NCBI RefSeq assembly: GCF_007993935.1
Contig: NZ_VITY01000022.1
Location: forward strand, 1 to 64,000
Reading direction: 5' to 3'
Origin: Bradyrhizobium macuxiense
GTDB lineage: Bacteria; Pseudomonadota; Alphaproteobacteria; Rhizobiales; Xanthobacteraceae
DNA: 64,000 nucleotides
In this document: positions 18,031 through 27,028 of the stretch, in pieces
How the letters are laid out: each line of letters begins with the position of its first letter
How positions within the stretch are numbered: the stretch's first letter is position 1
Notes under the pieces: model-generated
What the model saw: the letters and a program-made list of their open reading frames with translations, nothing else
What the model was told of the DNA's origin: nothing
The model's database searches: none
Made by a program: the position numbers and the translations under genes

Positions 18031-18421
18031 GTTTTCGTCCCACAATAGCATATTCAGTCTCGATCCCAGCGCTGCTCTGGACGATCCTTTTGCAGCTGAC
18101 AGCAACCTAAAACGTCCGCGTGGAGATTAACGAAATGCGCGACAGCATTCACGCGGCCGAAACGTACCGTACTATCGTCCCCCACAAGCCGATCTATTCA
18201 CATATCCAGATCGCCAGATATCGAGAAAAACACACGAGCCCGCTTCTCTTGCAAGGAAGACCCACGGGTCTTTGTCTCCGTGGCTCGTGGGATGCATTCA
18301 AGAGCTTCAGCAGGTCTTCCGCCACTTCCGCAACTATTTGCAACAGCCAGAGGCTACTCGTCGGCGTCCTCGTCGCCCGGGAGCAGCGGTGGCCACTTCT
18401 GCGACGATGAGAGGAAAGGAA
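18031..18421. other. Long untranslated gap between two biosynthetic genes
   Basis: There is no gene in this 391-base gap, which is unusual inside an apparent operon. It contains the nested hairpin at 18233-18289. Confidence 0.5.
18233..18289 (+). promoter_or_regulatory. Nested stem-loop in the leader of the nucleotidyltransferase gene
   Basis: Arms CACGAGCC (18233-18240) and GGCTCGTG (18282-18289) enclose a second perfect hairpin, AAGACCC-AC-GGGTCTT (18257-18272). The structure lies about 130 bases before the ATG at 18422. It has no trailing T tract, so it is not a standard terminator. It could be an RNA processing or leader control element. Confidence 0.5.
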
Positions 18422-19222
18422 ATGGCAACTAATACTCCCAAGAACGCCGTCATTCTCGCGGCCGGCTGCGGCTCTCGCCTGCGTCCGCTCACCGACCTGC
18501 GTCCGAAGCCGCTAGTCGAGGTCAACGGCACTCCGATACTTTATAACGCCCTGCGAAACCTAGAAGCCATCGGTGTGGAACAGGTAACGGTCGTCGTCGG
18601 CTACCGCAAGGACGCGATTCAATATGCCTGTGGCAGACGCTTTAGTGGGTTGGACATCAACTATGTCGAGTCAACCGTTTTCGACCGTACCGGGAGCGCA
18701 TATTCGCTATGGCTGGCACGCCATGCGCTTCTTTCCGGAGACTGCTTTCTTCTTGAGGGCGACGTATTCTTCGAGGAGGACGCGTTGCACTATCTGACGA
18801 TCGGCAAAGCGACGGATATCGCCGCAGTAGCTAGCTTCGGTGAATTGATGGAAGGGTCGGCAGTTCTGTTGTCGGATGATGGATTTATCTCAAGTTTCCG
18901 CTTGAAACAAACAGCGGCAAACCTTGCCGCGAACGGCCCAAGCCTTTTCAAGACGATGAACCTGCTACGACTCTCGGCGCCGACCCTCAGAACCACAATC
19001 GTTCCAGCTCTGGACGATATCATCGGGGCTGGAGCAACGCAGGGCTACATAGAGGAGCTTCTTGCTTATCTCGTGGAAAGGCGTGGCCTACAGCTCGCAG
19101 CGGCGAGATGCGACGGGCTCAGGTGGTACGAAATCGACAGCGTAGAGGATCTGCGCATCGCCGAGCGCATTTTCACAGATTCGCCCTCCTCGGTTCTACC
19201 GTACAAGTTGCAGGCTAATTAG
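18422..19222 (+). CDS. Nucleotidyltransferase, PntC/LicC-like (phosphonate or phosphocholine cytidylyltransferase type)
   Basis: The 266-residue Rossmann-like nucleotidyltransferase has LAAGCGSRLRPLTDLRPKPL at the N-terminus (GxGxRxxPxT...PKP), then TVVVGYRKD, NYVESTVFDRTGSAYSLWLA and LLEGDVFFEEDAL. The metal and sugar-phosphate binding EGD replaces the usual DGD, as in LicC and PntC enzymes. It ends YEIDSVEDLRIAERIF. LicC/PntC enzymes make CDP-choline or CDP-aminoethylphosphonate. Next to a PEP mutase this suggests CMP activation of a phosphonate. The start is fixed by AGGAAAGGAA. The substrate is inferred from context only. Its C-terminal motif reappears at the N-terminus of the phosphatidyltransferase at 24362. 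Confidence 0.75.
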   Translation: MATNTPKNAVILAAGCGSRLRPLTDLRPKPLVEVNGTPILYNALRNLEAIGVEQVTVVVGYRKDAIQYACGRRFSGLDINYVESTVFDRTGSAYSLWLARHALLSGDCFLLEGDVFFEEDALHYLTIGKATDIAAVASFGELMEGSAVLLSDDGFISSFRLKQTAANLAANGPSLFKTMNLLRLSAPTLRTTIVPALDDIIGAGATQGYIEELLAYLVERRGLQLAAARCDGLRWYEIDSVEDLRIAERIFTDSPSSVLPYKLQAN

Positions 19223-19264
19223 CCCCGATCTTGATAATACCCCGGTGCCCTATAACTGCCTGCG

Positions 19265-19331
19265 TATTCCAGGGATGGTGATCAGCGATTCCAGGCCATC
19301 GCGATCAGGGATTCCAGACGATGGTGATCAC
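19265..19331 (-). repeat. IS21 subterminal repeats, istB end
   Basis: Three copies of ATTCCAGG-ATGGTGATCA-like units are spaced about 23 bases apart. They are inverted relative to the copies at the istA end. Confidence 0.7.
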
Positions 19332-19529
19332 TTGCGGAGGCGAACACGACTGACGTGTTGATGTGTGCTGGAAATGGTCTTCCTGGTCAAGACGGGCGGG
19401 AGGGTTTGGAGATCGTTCCGGCGGTCCATGGGAGGGCCCCGCGCGCGGCGCGGAGTGGCCCCGACGAGCGACGCAGCGGCGCGCGCGGGAGGGACCTGTG
19501 GGCCGGTGGGGCGATCGGGCGCGCGGTGG

Positions 19530-20273
19530 TCATGCTTTTGTCCTATCGTCGGCCCGGCGACGCAGGCTGTCGCCTTTGAGCTCGATGCGGTGGGCGTTGT
19601 GAATGATGCGGTCCAATATGGCGTCGCCGAGCGTCGGATCGGCAATCACGTCATGCCATTGTGACACCGGGACCTGACTTGTGATCAACAGTGATCCCTT
19701 GTCGTAGCGATCATCGACGATCTCGAGCAGATCACGGCGCTGGTCGATAGTGAGCGGTTCGGGTCCCCAGTCGTCAAGGATGAGCAGATTGATGCGCTCC
19801 AGCGCGGCAATCAGGCGAGCGAGACGGCCTTCGCCGCGCGCCTGGGCGAGATCAGCGAACAAGCGGGGCACGCGCTTGTAGAGGACGGAGAAGCCATCGC
19901 GGCAGGCTCTGTTGCCGAGCGCGCAGGCCAGCGAGGACTTGCCGGTGCCGGTCGGACCGACAATGACCAGATGGTTGTGCTCGCGGATCCATTGGCAGGT
20001 GGCGAGGTTTTGGAACAGCGAACGGTCGAGACCACGAGCGGCGCGATAATCGACATTCTCGATGGCGGCGGCCTGGCGGAGCTTGGCATTGCTCAAGCGC
20101 CGTACGAGGCGACGGTTGTCGCGCGAGGTGACCTCGCGATCGACAAGGAGGCCGAGCCAATCGGGGTGCGGCATCTCGGCGGCCTCGGGATTGTTCTGCA
20201 GTTCGATGAGGGTGTCTGCCATGGCAGTGAGGCCGAGTGCCCGTAGGCGTTCGACGGTCGGATGAATGAGCAC
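19530..20273 (-). CDS. istB: IS21 helper ATPase IstB
   Basis: From the GTG at 20273 (AGGAGA upstream) the 247-residue product is an AAA+ ATPase: Walker A GPTGTGKS, Walker B LLILDDWG, sensor LLITSQVP and ILDRIIHNAHRIELKGDSLR at the end. IstB loads the IstA transposase on target DNA. It begins 14 bases after the istA stop. A longer in-frame start upstream would overlap istA and is unlikely. Confidence 0.9.
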   Translation of the reverse strand: MLIHPTVERLRALGLTAMADTLIELQNNPEAAEMPHPDWLGLLVDREVTSRDNRRLVRRLSNAKLRQAAAIENVDYRAARGLDRSLFQNLATCQWIREHNHLVIVGPTGTGKSSLACALGNRACRDGFSVLYKRVPRLFADLAQARGEGRLARLIAALERINLLILDDWGPEPLTIDQRRDLLEIVDDRYDKGSLLITSQVPVSQWHDVIADPTLGDAILDRIIHNAHRIELKGDSLRRRADDRTKA

Positions 20274-20286
20274 GATGATCTCCTGA

Positions 20287-21825
20287 TCAGTTGTGGTAAT
20301 TGCGGCCGCGGATGTTGGCGTGGAAGAGGATGGGCGCCTCCTGGGTCGGAGGCGCGGTTTTGTCGGTGCCGTTCTTGAGGATGGCAGCGACCGATTTGTA
20401 GGAACGGGCGTTGAGCAAAAGGGCGCGGGCGCAGGCGGCGTCGACACGTTCCTCGCCGTAGCGTTTGACCAGTCCGAGAATGCCGATGGCTGAGCGGAAG
20501 CCTTGTTCCGGATGCGGCCGCGAGCGCAGGATGACCTCGATCAGGGTCTCGGCGTCGGGCCCTACCTTAGCGGCTTCGGAGCGGATGCGCTCATGGGTCC
20601 AGTCGCGGTAGCGGCGATGCGAGCTCGGCATATGCTCGGCGATCGTCGTTGGACGGTGCGGCAGGGTGCTGCGCAGATGCGAGGCGACGCGCTTGCCGCG
20701 CAAGAAAATCTCGATCGTTCGCGCGGTGATTCGTGCTTCGACCTCCTGATGCACAAGGTTGTGGGGAACGCTGTAATAGTGTTTGGCGATCTCGACATGA
20801 TAGTCGAGGTTCACTCGACACCGCTTCCACTCCGCGTACTCGTAGGGTTCGTCCGGCAAGGGGATGAGGGCCAGACGATCGAGCTCCTCGAACAGCTCAC
20901 GCCGACTTCGTCCCCAGCTCCGGAGCGGCCTGTTGTTGAGATCGACGAGAAGCCCGTGGATCGCTTCGTTGAGGGCGGCGAGCGAGAAGAAACGGCGATT
21001 GCGTAGACGAGCCAGAATCCATCGACCGACGATTTGGACACCCACTTCGACCTTGGCCTTGTCCCGCGGACGATACGGCCGCGCTGGGACGATGGCGGTA
21101 CGGTAATGGCGGGCGAGATCGGCATAGGTCCGGTTGACCATTGGCTCGTGAAAGCACGCTCGGGTGATGCCGGCCTTGAGATTGTCGCTCACCGTCTGCC
21201 GGGCCACGCCGCCGAAATATGCAAATGCCCGAACGTGCGAGGCGATCCAGTCCGGCAGGCTCTGTGTGAGGCTGGCCTCGGCATAGATGTAGTTCGAGGC
21301 GCCGAGCACGGCGACGAAGATCTGCGCCGTGCGCACCTCGCCGGTGAGCCCATCGACCACCTCCAGCGTGTGGCCGGAATAGTCGACGAACAGCTTCTCG
21401 CCGGCGACGTGAACCTGACGCAGGGTCGGTTTGAGGCGGCCGGCCCATTCCTTGTAGCCTTCGCAGAACCAGGAATAGCTGAAACTGTCGGAGCGGGAGT
21501 CGCTGTACTCCTCCCATAGCAGCATCAGCGTGACGTTCCTCCGCCGCAGCTCGCGATGCACGAGCGCCCAATCCGGCTGCGGACGCTCATCGCTGGGCAG
21601 ATCGGACGGTGGCGGAAACAGGCGGTTCTCGAGCCGGCCATCGTCATCGAGCTCCGGCGGCAACGGCCAGGTCAGGCCGGCCCGGCGCGCTAGGTTGAGG
21701 TACTTGTTGACCGTGCCCTGGGCCAGGCCGAGGCTGCGGGCAACGGCGCGCTGCGACATGCCGACGCTGTAATGCAGGCGTAAAACTTCGCAAATGTGGC
21801 GCATGGACAGTCTCTCTGTCGGCAT
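20287..21825 (-). CDS. istA: IS21 transposase IstA
   Basis: The 512-residue transposase has an N-terminal helix-turn-helix (MSQRAVARSLGLAQGTVNKY). A DDE core follows: first Asp in FVDYSGHTLEV, second in SDNLKAGI, Glu in KAKVEVGVQIV. A C-terminal Mu-like beta domain comes last (YYSVPHNLVHQEVEARITAR). The gene is intact, so the element may still be mobile. AGAGGA precedes the ATG at 21825. Confidence 0.92.
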   Translation of the reverse strand: MPTERLSMRHICEVLRLHYSVGMSQRAVARSLGLAQGTVNKYLNLARRAGLTWPLPPELDDDGRLENRLFPPPSDLPSDERPQPDWALVHRELRRRNVTLMLLWEEYSDSRSDSFSYSWFCEGYKEWAGRLKPTLRQVHVAGEKLFVDYSGHTLEVVDGLTGEVRTAQIFVAVLGASNYIYAEASLTQSLPDWIASHVRAFAYFGGVARQTVSDNLKAGITRACFHEPMVNRTYADLARHYRTAIVPARPYRPRDKAKVEVGVQIVGRWILARLRNRRFFSLAALNEAIHGLLVDLNNRPLRSWGRSRRELFEELDRLALIPLPDEPYEYAEWKRCRVNLDYHVEIAKHYYSVPHNLVHQEVEARITARTIEIFLRGKRVASHLRSTLPHRPTTIAEHMPSSHRRYRDWTHERIRSEAAKVGPDAETLIEVILRSRPHPEQGFRSAIGILGLVKRYGEERVDAACARALLLNARSYKSVAAILKNGTDKTAPPTQEAPILFHANIRGRNYHN

Positions 21826-21902
21826 CTCGATCCTCTGCTGTCGGGCAAAAGACCAAGCTACCTGGGTTGCAGACTGTCAGTGGTGTCCGGCTCGCTGTCC
21901 CC

Positions 21903-22038
21903 GATCACGATCCGCTGGAAATAGCGATCACGATCCCGTGGAATTGGCGATCACAATCCCCTGGAAACAGTGATCACGATGCTCTGGAATGAGTGATCAC
22001 GATGGCCTGGAATTGGTGATCACGATCCTCTGGAACGC
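21903..22038 (-). repeat. IS21 subterminal repeats, istA end
   Basis: Six imperfect copies of a 22-23 base unit begin GATCAC(G/A)AT and contain CTGGAA. They are the likely IstA binding sites at the transposase end. The array superficially resembles a CRISPR but has no unique spacers. Confidence 0.75.
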
Positions 22039-23128
22039 GCAACTGCCGGAGGTCCTCTATCTTTCCGCAAACCATTTCTCGATCTGTCGGAGCATTGAGC
22101 TGGTGATGGGCGGGGCCGGGCAGACCACCTCGGTGGCGTGCCGCAGCTCGCACGAAGAAGCGCGGCTCGGATGTTGTGAAACCGGGGAGGAGCCTTGATT
22201 GGTTCGGTGTCCCATTTACGGAGCCGTCTTGTCCGCTGTTATTGTGATCCAGCTCAGCTACGCTCGCCCTCTCACCCTGAGACTGCGACCGCGCGCAGGG
22301 TCGTAATCCTTCCTTTGCGCGGCCCTCAGCAACTTGGGATGCGGCAAGACGCAATTTTGGCGCCGAGGCTTCTGAGCGGATGGTGAGTTGACATGACCGG
22401 TCCCGGTATTGAAGCGAGCACGCGTCGACCGAGACATTCCCGGAAGCATCGACGAGGCCGCGGGAGCGACATTGCGAGTTGCTCATAGATGTAGGCGTGC
22501 CTGCGTAACGTCTCCCTCAACCGAGCTGTCGTCAAATGTGCAAGATGGCGACCCGCCCCCTTCCACGTCAGTGACCAAATATATCGCTGCTTCGGCGCCA
22601 GCGGCGCTGACACCGTCTCCGAACGAATGCGAGATCACCATTTCAGGGGATCCAACGACGCGCGAAAGACTGAAAAATCCTGCTTAATGCAGAGCGACCT
22701 TCGCGATCGGCTCATTGACTAGGCCGAACGGACGCGTCTTCCGAGCTCCTGCAACCTAGCGATCCGAGTCTCACGATCGTAATCACGGTCGCCGCAGCTC
22801 GAACGCCACTTCTATATTTGACGTGCAAGCATTTGAGCTGCCGTCAACTACCAACGCTAGCGATTGATCTAGATGACAGAAGCATGTCACAGATTTGCTG
22901 GTGAGGCTTCGCGCTCGTCAAAACGTCACTTGGAGGTGTTCGGCAATGCAACGTTAACGTTTCTCGCCAAGGGCCCCGGTCGAAGCGCTGGGCGTCGCCC
23001 TAGCCAAAATGATGGGCGCTCATCTCTACAGGTGAACTTGGCGGCATCGTCGGGGTTGAGACCGCCTAGCGGCTGCCAAGCTGTTCGGATCACCTTAAAA
23101 CGCGACAATCAGCTCAGGGGTAGCGCAA
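22039..23128. other. Gene-poor region upstream of the aminotransferase
   Basis: A minus frame (21974-22486) and several short frames stay open but I cannot assign any of them. The part next to the IS21 end may be old mobile-element sequence. Operator region B lies at 22842-22895, leaving about 230 bases of leader before the aminotransferase gene. Confidence 0.4.
22842..22895 (+). promoter_or_regulatory. Putative shared operator/promoter region B (aminotransferase gene)
   Basis: Matches region A (16987-17037) in GTCAACTAC-AAC, ATTGATCTAGATGACAGAA and ATGTCAC, with the inverted repeat TGACA-N6-TGTCA retained. The downstream aminotransferase operon and the PEP mutase gene are therefore probably controlled together. 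Confidence 0.6.
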
Positions 23129-24337
23129 ATGTTGGCGAAACGGATGTCTTTGCTTGCTGATTCGGGTACTGCCGCTGCCCGGGAAGCTGCCACGGCGGCT
23201 GTCGCGACGGGACGCCAGATCATCGACCTGGCGTCCGGTGAAGTCATCATCGAGCCACCGTCATCCGTGCGCGAAGGCGCGATCGCTGCCATCAATGCTG
23301 GGACGAGCCGCTATACCGATTCCATCGGCCTGATGCCGCTTCGCAAGGCTGTCGCCGAGAAGCTGTCAGCGCAAACAGGCCTCAGCTGGAATGCGGATGA
23401 AATTGCTATCACTGCGGGTGCAAAGCAAGGCCTGCTCGACGCTGCCTTGGCCGTGCTCGATCCGGGTGACGAGGCTATTATCATCCGCCCCTGCTGGCCG
23501 ACATTCCCGTATCAGGTCCTTCTCGCCGGCGCAAAGCCCGCCTTCGTTGATGCTCACTCCCCGACATATGTTCCCGATATGGACGCAATCCGCGCTGCTG
23601 TCACCCCGCGCACGAAGGTCATTATCATCAACTCGCCGAACAATCCGACCGGCGCAGTCTATGATAGAACGACCCTTCAAGCTATCGGCGATCTCGCAAT
23701 CAACTATAAGCTCTGGATCGTTTCCGACGAATGCTACTCCAGCTTCGTATTCACCGGTACACGCCATGAGTCGATCGTCATGACGCATCCCGGCGTACGT
23801 TCACGGACAATCCTGGTCAATGCCTTCTCTAAGGAACTGGTGATCACCGGTTGGCGCCTGGGCTACTTGGCGGCACCCTCGGAGATCGTTTCTGCCGCTA
23901 AGAAATTGCAGAGCCATACGACCTCGAACGCTAATGTGATCGCGCAGCACGCGATCCTACACCACCTTCAAGTTGGTGACGGAAGCTTTGAACGAGAGAT
24001 GCATCAGCGCCTTTCCGTGGCTCGCAACAAGGGTCTTCTCCTTCTTTCTGGTCTACATGACGTGGCTACGCCGGGCGCGAAAGGCTCGTTCTTCCTCTAT
24101 CTCGATCTGAGTAGGCTTGTTTCCGCTCAGCCAGCTACCGGTCGCCTTCGATCGACCGACGACGTTGCACGATTGCTTCTGGACGAAGCCGGTGTGGCAT
24201 CCGTTGCCGGCAGCACCTTTGGCGACGTAAATGGCCTTCGTCTCTCCTTCGGCGCTACCCCAGACCTGCTGGAGCTCGGACTGAAACGGGTAGTCGAGAC
24301 TCTGAACAGTCTGAAGACCAGGAGACCCGCCGCCTAA
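23129..24337 (+). CDS. Class I/II PLP aminotransferase (AspC-like)
   Basis: The 402-residue fold-type I aminotransferase has SPNNPTGAVY, the PLP-ring aspartate in VSDECYSSF, the Schiff-base lysine in NAFSKELVITGWRLGYLA, and LRLSFGATPD near the end. In this setting a plausible substrate is phosphonopyruvate, giving phosphonoalanine. No phosphonopyruvate decarboxylase is visible nearby. It is not the class V aminoethylphosphonate transaminase usually fused in PntC. The start is supported by AGGGG eight bases upstream. It is followed after 24 bases by the phosphatidyltransferase gene, so the two form an operon. Confidence 0.8.
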   Translation: MLAKRMSLLADSGTAAAREAATAAVATGRQIIDLASGEVIIEPPSSVREGAIAAINAGTSRYTDSIGLMPLRKAVAEKLSAQTGLSWNADEIAITAGAKQGLLDAALAVLDPGDEAIIIRPCWPTFPYQVLLAGAKPAFVDAHSPTYVPDMDAIRAAVTPRTKVIIINSPNNPTGAVYDRTTLQAIGDLAINYKLWIVSDECYSSFVFTGTRHESIVMTHPGVRSRTILVNAFSKELVITGWRLGYLAAPSEIVSAAKKLQSHTTSNANVIAQHAILHHLQVGDGSFEREMHQRLSVARNKGLLLLSGLHDVATPGAKGSFFLYLDLSRLVSAQPATGRLRSTDDVARLLLDEAGVASVAGSTFGDVNGLRLSFGATPDLLELGLKRVVETLNSLKTRRPAA

Positions 24338-24361
24338 ACCTCACCAGAAGGAGACCTTGAA

Positions 24362-25168
24362 ATGCTCAATAGTATGCGGGCCGCGATGCTTGCCGCAGGA
24401 ACGACGGCGCATCGCAGCGATATCCGCCGGTTTGATAACGATAGCGAAGATCATGTGCGCCTGGCGGAGGAGATTTTCACACCGCCGATGGGCCGCGCAC
24501 TTCCCACGGTAACGTCAATATCGCTGGCAGCAGGGAGCAAGGCGATGATCGAATATCTGCGCGACTATGCAAATGCTATAACCGCCCTCGCCTATCTATT
24601 TGCCGTCATCGGCTTGTTTCTGGCTCTAAACGGCAAGATAGAGCTAGGCGTTGCGGCAATGCTCTGGACCTGGTTTCTGGATCATTGGGACGGGCATGTT
24701 GCTCGCAACACCAGCCATGTTCGCCGTCCAGGTGTTGCGGAATTCGGAAAGAGCTTTGATGGCTTTGCCGACTTCTTTCACGGGGTCGTCTTCCCGGCTG
24801 CGGTGATCATACTTATCAGTCGAGGAACTGTCCTGTCGCTCCTGGCTAGTTTACTTCTCATTTTAGCGGGTGCCATCAGACTCAGCTATTTCGAGAATGT
24901 GGGTCTTACTACCGACGCTCGGTTCATGGGTATCCCCGTTTCGTACGATACGCCGCTTCTTGCGGTTCTCCTGCTTGCACGTCCGCAACTCCCTGACGAT
25001 GTCTTTCCGATCATCGTGGCGATCGCCTTTATCCTGCTTGCACTGCTTCATGTCGCGACTGAGATACGGGTTCCGGCCATTCGAGGTACCGCAGTCCCGA
25101 TCGCCACCGCCTTCGCGATCGCGGGCTCTATCGCTTTGGTGATGATTTCCCAATCCGGCCTTCAATAA
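24362..25168 (+). CDS. CDP-alcohol phosphatidyltransferase with a nucleotidyltransferase-like N-terminal tail
   Basis: Residues from about 60 on form a membrane enzyme with roughly six helices and the signature DGHVAR...FGKSFDGFAD, i.e. DGxxAR(x)nG(x)3D(x)3D. Such enzymes transfer a phospho-alcohol between CMP and a hydroxyl acceptor. The first 60 residues are foreign to the family. RRFDNDSEDHVRLAEEIFTP resembles the end of the neighbouring nucleotidyltransferase (WYEIDSVEDLRIAERIFTDS). AGAAGGAGA upstream firmly sets the ATG at 24362, so the tail is translated. Bifunctional nucleotidyltransferase/CDP-alcohol transferases are known, and this looks like the scar of such a fusion. A phosphonolipid or phosphonodiester product is inferred. 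Confidence 0.8.
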   Translation: MLNSMRAAMLAAGTTAHRSDIRRFDNDSEDHVRLAEEIFTPPMGRALPTVTSISLAAGSKAMIEYLRDYANAITALAYLFAVIGLFLALNGKIELGVAAMLWTWFLDHWDGHVARNTSHVRRPGVAEFGKSFDGFADFFHGVVFPAAVIILISRGTVLSLLASLLLILAGAIRLSYFENVGLTTDARFMGIPVSYDTPLLAVLLLARPQLPDDVFPIIVAIAFILLALLHVATEIRVPAIRGTAVPIATAFAIAGSIALVMISQSGLQ

Positions 25169-25221
25169 TGGGATCAGAAGCCAACTCATAAGCTTGTGAC
25201 CACCGAGAGCGAAATGACGAC

Positions 25222-26376
25222 GTGAATAAGATTGGGCAAATGCAACCTGTGTCACCCAAAGCGATACCGATCGATTTTAGCCGGAACTTTCCGCCTCCCA
25301 GCCCCGTGGTTCAACGCGCTTTGACGGAGGCATTCGCCGATCTTGGACGTGCAAATATCGCGGATGCCATTCGCTTTCCGCGCTTCACAGGAACTGTAGG
25401 CGACCGAGAAGCGGGAGCAACGTGGCTTAGTCAACGGCTTGGCCAGAAGCCGAATGCGGAGCGTGTCGTACTCGCAAACGGCTCACAGAGCATTCTGGCG
25501 ATGTTAATGGCTCGGTTCGTCAAACCCGGCGGTGTCCTTCTAACGGAAGAGCTGACCTATCCAGCAATCAAGCCACTTTCGAGCCTATTCGGCATCGGGC
25601 TCCGCGGTGTGTCGATGGATGTCGAGGGGATTGATCCGGAAAGTCTTGACAAAGCCTGCATCGAGCTGGGCAACGATGCCCGGGCGCTCTATTGCATGCC
25701 CACACTGCATAACCCAACGTCTGCAACGATGTCTGAGGCAAGGCGCGACGACATTGCGGCAGTGGCTCGCCGATATGATCTTTGGCTCTTTGAGGATGAT
25801 ATATACGGCGTGCTGCCAGAAGAGGCTCCTCCTCCACTTTCTCTCTATGCGGCCGAGCGGAGCTGGTACATTTTAGGACTTAGCAAATCTCTCGCCGCGC
25901 AGCTTCGGGTGGCTTATGTCGTCGGGCCAAATTCCGACATCTCGCAAGATGTTTTTTGGCCGGGAGTGCGGACCACGAATTGGATGGTCGCCCCGTTGGT
26001 GGCGGAGGTCTCATCTCATTGGCTCACGAATGGGATCGGCACAGAAATACTGCGAACGGTGCGAGCAGAAACCTTGAGACGCCGGGCCGTTGCTGCGTCG
26101 ATGTTACCCCGGGTCGAGATATCCCCAAGCGACTTCAATTATCATCTTTGGATCGACTTGCCCGACACATGGCCGCTTAACCTGTTTGTCAAGGCGACTC
26201 TTGAAGCTGGAGTAGCTGTCGGGCCCGGCAATTCATTCGCCGTTAACAATCAAAAAGGCGACCGCAAATTTCGGATTGGTCTGGGCGTGCCGCAGGATCA
26301 AGGCGAACTTGTTTGCGGATTGAAGGTAATTGCATCACTTCTTGATGCGCCCTCGGATCAGGAGTTGCAGCAATGA
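25222..26376 (+). CDS. PLP-dependent aminotransferase, MocR-type domain without DNA-binding part
   Basis: The roughly 384-residue fold-type I enzyme has VVLANGSQSILAML, MPTLHNPTSATMS, LFEDDIYGVLPEE and the Schiff-base lysine in LGLSKSLAAQLRVAYVVGP. The domain is that of MocR/aminotransferase regulators, but the N-terminal winged helix is absent, so it is an enzyme. A clear paralogue lies at 41625-42740 on the other strand. The stop overlaps the start of the GNAT gene (ATGA), implying coupled translation. The start is uncertain between GTG 25222 and ATG 25240. Confidence 0.75.
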   Translation: MNKIGQMQPVSPKAIPIDFSRNFPPPSPVVQRALTEAFADLGRANIADAIRFPRFTGTVGDREAGATWLSQRLGQKPNAERVVLANGSQSILAMLMARFVKPGGVLLTEELTYPAIKPLSSLFGIGLRGVSMDVEGIDPESLDKACIELGNDARALYCMPTLHNPTSATMSEARRDDIAAVARRYDLWLFEDDIYGVLPEEAPPPLSLYAAERSWYILGLSKSLAAQLRVAYVVGPNSDISQDVFWPGVRTTNWMVAPLVAEVSSHWLTNGIGTEILRTVRAETLRRRAVAASMLPRVEISPSDFNYHLWIDLPDTWPLNLFVKATLEAGVAVGPGNSFAVNNQKGDRKFRIGLGVPQDQGELVCGLKVIASLLDAPSDQELQQ

Positions 26377-26891
26377 AGGGCCAATTACCCCAAGCCCGCG
26401 CAACAGGCCAGTTCCCAACCAACGATACCGACCTGCACGTTTGCCTGATTTCCGAAGAAGCAGGCCTTGATCTCCGGACTTCGGAATTGGCACCCGCACC
26501 TCCGAAACCAGTGCCCGCCTATCCTGACGCCAAGGCCCTGTTTCACGTCGGCGCCTACTATGGATCGGTCTTGGCGTCCGTCGGTACGTTTACGCTCGAA
26601 GACATGGACTCGGATCAGGGAAGTCAGTCATCCGGCCGCAGCTGGAGAATTCGTGGAATGGCAACGGCAACAGAATTTCGTCGCCTTGGGTTTGCCAGTG
26701 CGGTACTCGACCATGGTCTACGTGAAATCCGCCAGCGTGGTGGGCTACTTGTATGGTGCAACGGGCGAACAACGGCAAGCTCCTTCTACCGATATCACAA
26801 ATTCGAACAGATGGGCGGCGAGAGGCAGTTGCCGGACCTTCAACCCCATTTCCGCTTCAGACGAGTCATCGAACAGTCCCGTCACCCCTAA
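26373..26891 (+). CDS. GNAT-family N-acetyltransferase
   Basis: The 172-residue protein has the acetyl-CoA binding motif A in RIRGMATATEFRRLGFASAV (R/Q-x-x-G-x-G/A-like pyrophosphate loop) and motif B in LLVWCNGRTTASSFYRYHKF, ending with a beta strand before HFRFRR. It overlaps the preceding PLP enzyme by four bases and very likely acylates its amino product. The opposing locus pairs a paralogous PLP enzyme with an M14-type deacylase, the reverse reaction. The substrate is unknown. Confidence 0.7.
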   Translation: MKGQLPQARATGQFPTNDTDLHVCLISEEAGLDLRTSELAPAPPKPVPAYPDAKALFHVGAYYGSVLASVGTFTLEDMDSDQGSQSSGRSWRIRGMATATEFRRLGFASAVLDHGLREIRQRGGLLVWCNGRTTASSFYRYHKFEQMGGERQLPDLQPHFRFRRVIEQSRHP

Positions 26892-27028
26892 TCCGTTAAG
26901 CTAGCACCGGTCCCGCAGGCTACTACTCCTTTCAGGTTTAGCTCAGTACGCAGAAGTTAGCCTGCGCTGTGTAAGTCCCTCCTTGGATCGGTGTCGAAGC
27001 GAACGAAAACTTTCTTTGGAGCACTCAG

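Larger units (their letters stand above)
19265..22038 (-). mobile_element. IS21-family insertion sequence
   Basis: The istA and istB pair is flanked by short subterminal repeats containing GATCACGAT...CTGGAA. About six copies lie at the istA end and three inverted copies at the other end, all with a period near 23. Such multiple terminal repeats are characteristic of IS21. Exact ends and target duplication could not be fixed. It separates the nucleotidyltransferase gene from the aminotransferase gene. Confidence 0.85.

Noticed and set aside
21903..22038. Array of 23-base repeats resembling a CRISPR
   Set aside because: Units are imperfect, directly adjacent and without spacers. They are the terminal repeats of the IS21 element.
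21974..22486. 170-codon minus frame next to IS21
   Set aside because: It overlaps the IS21 terminal repeats and shows no recognisable motif. Probably fortuitous or an old element remnant.
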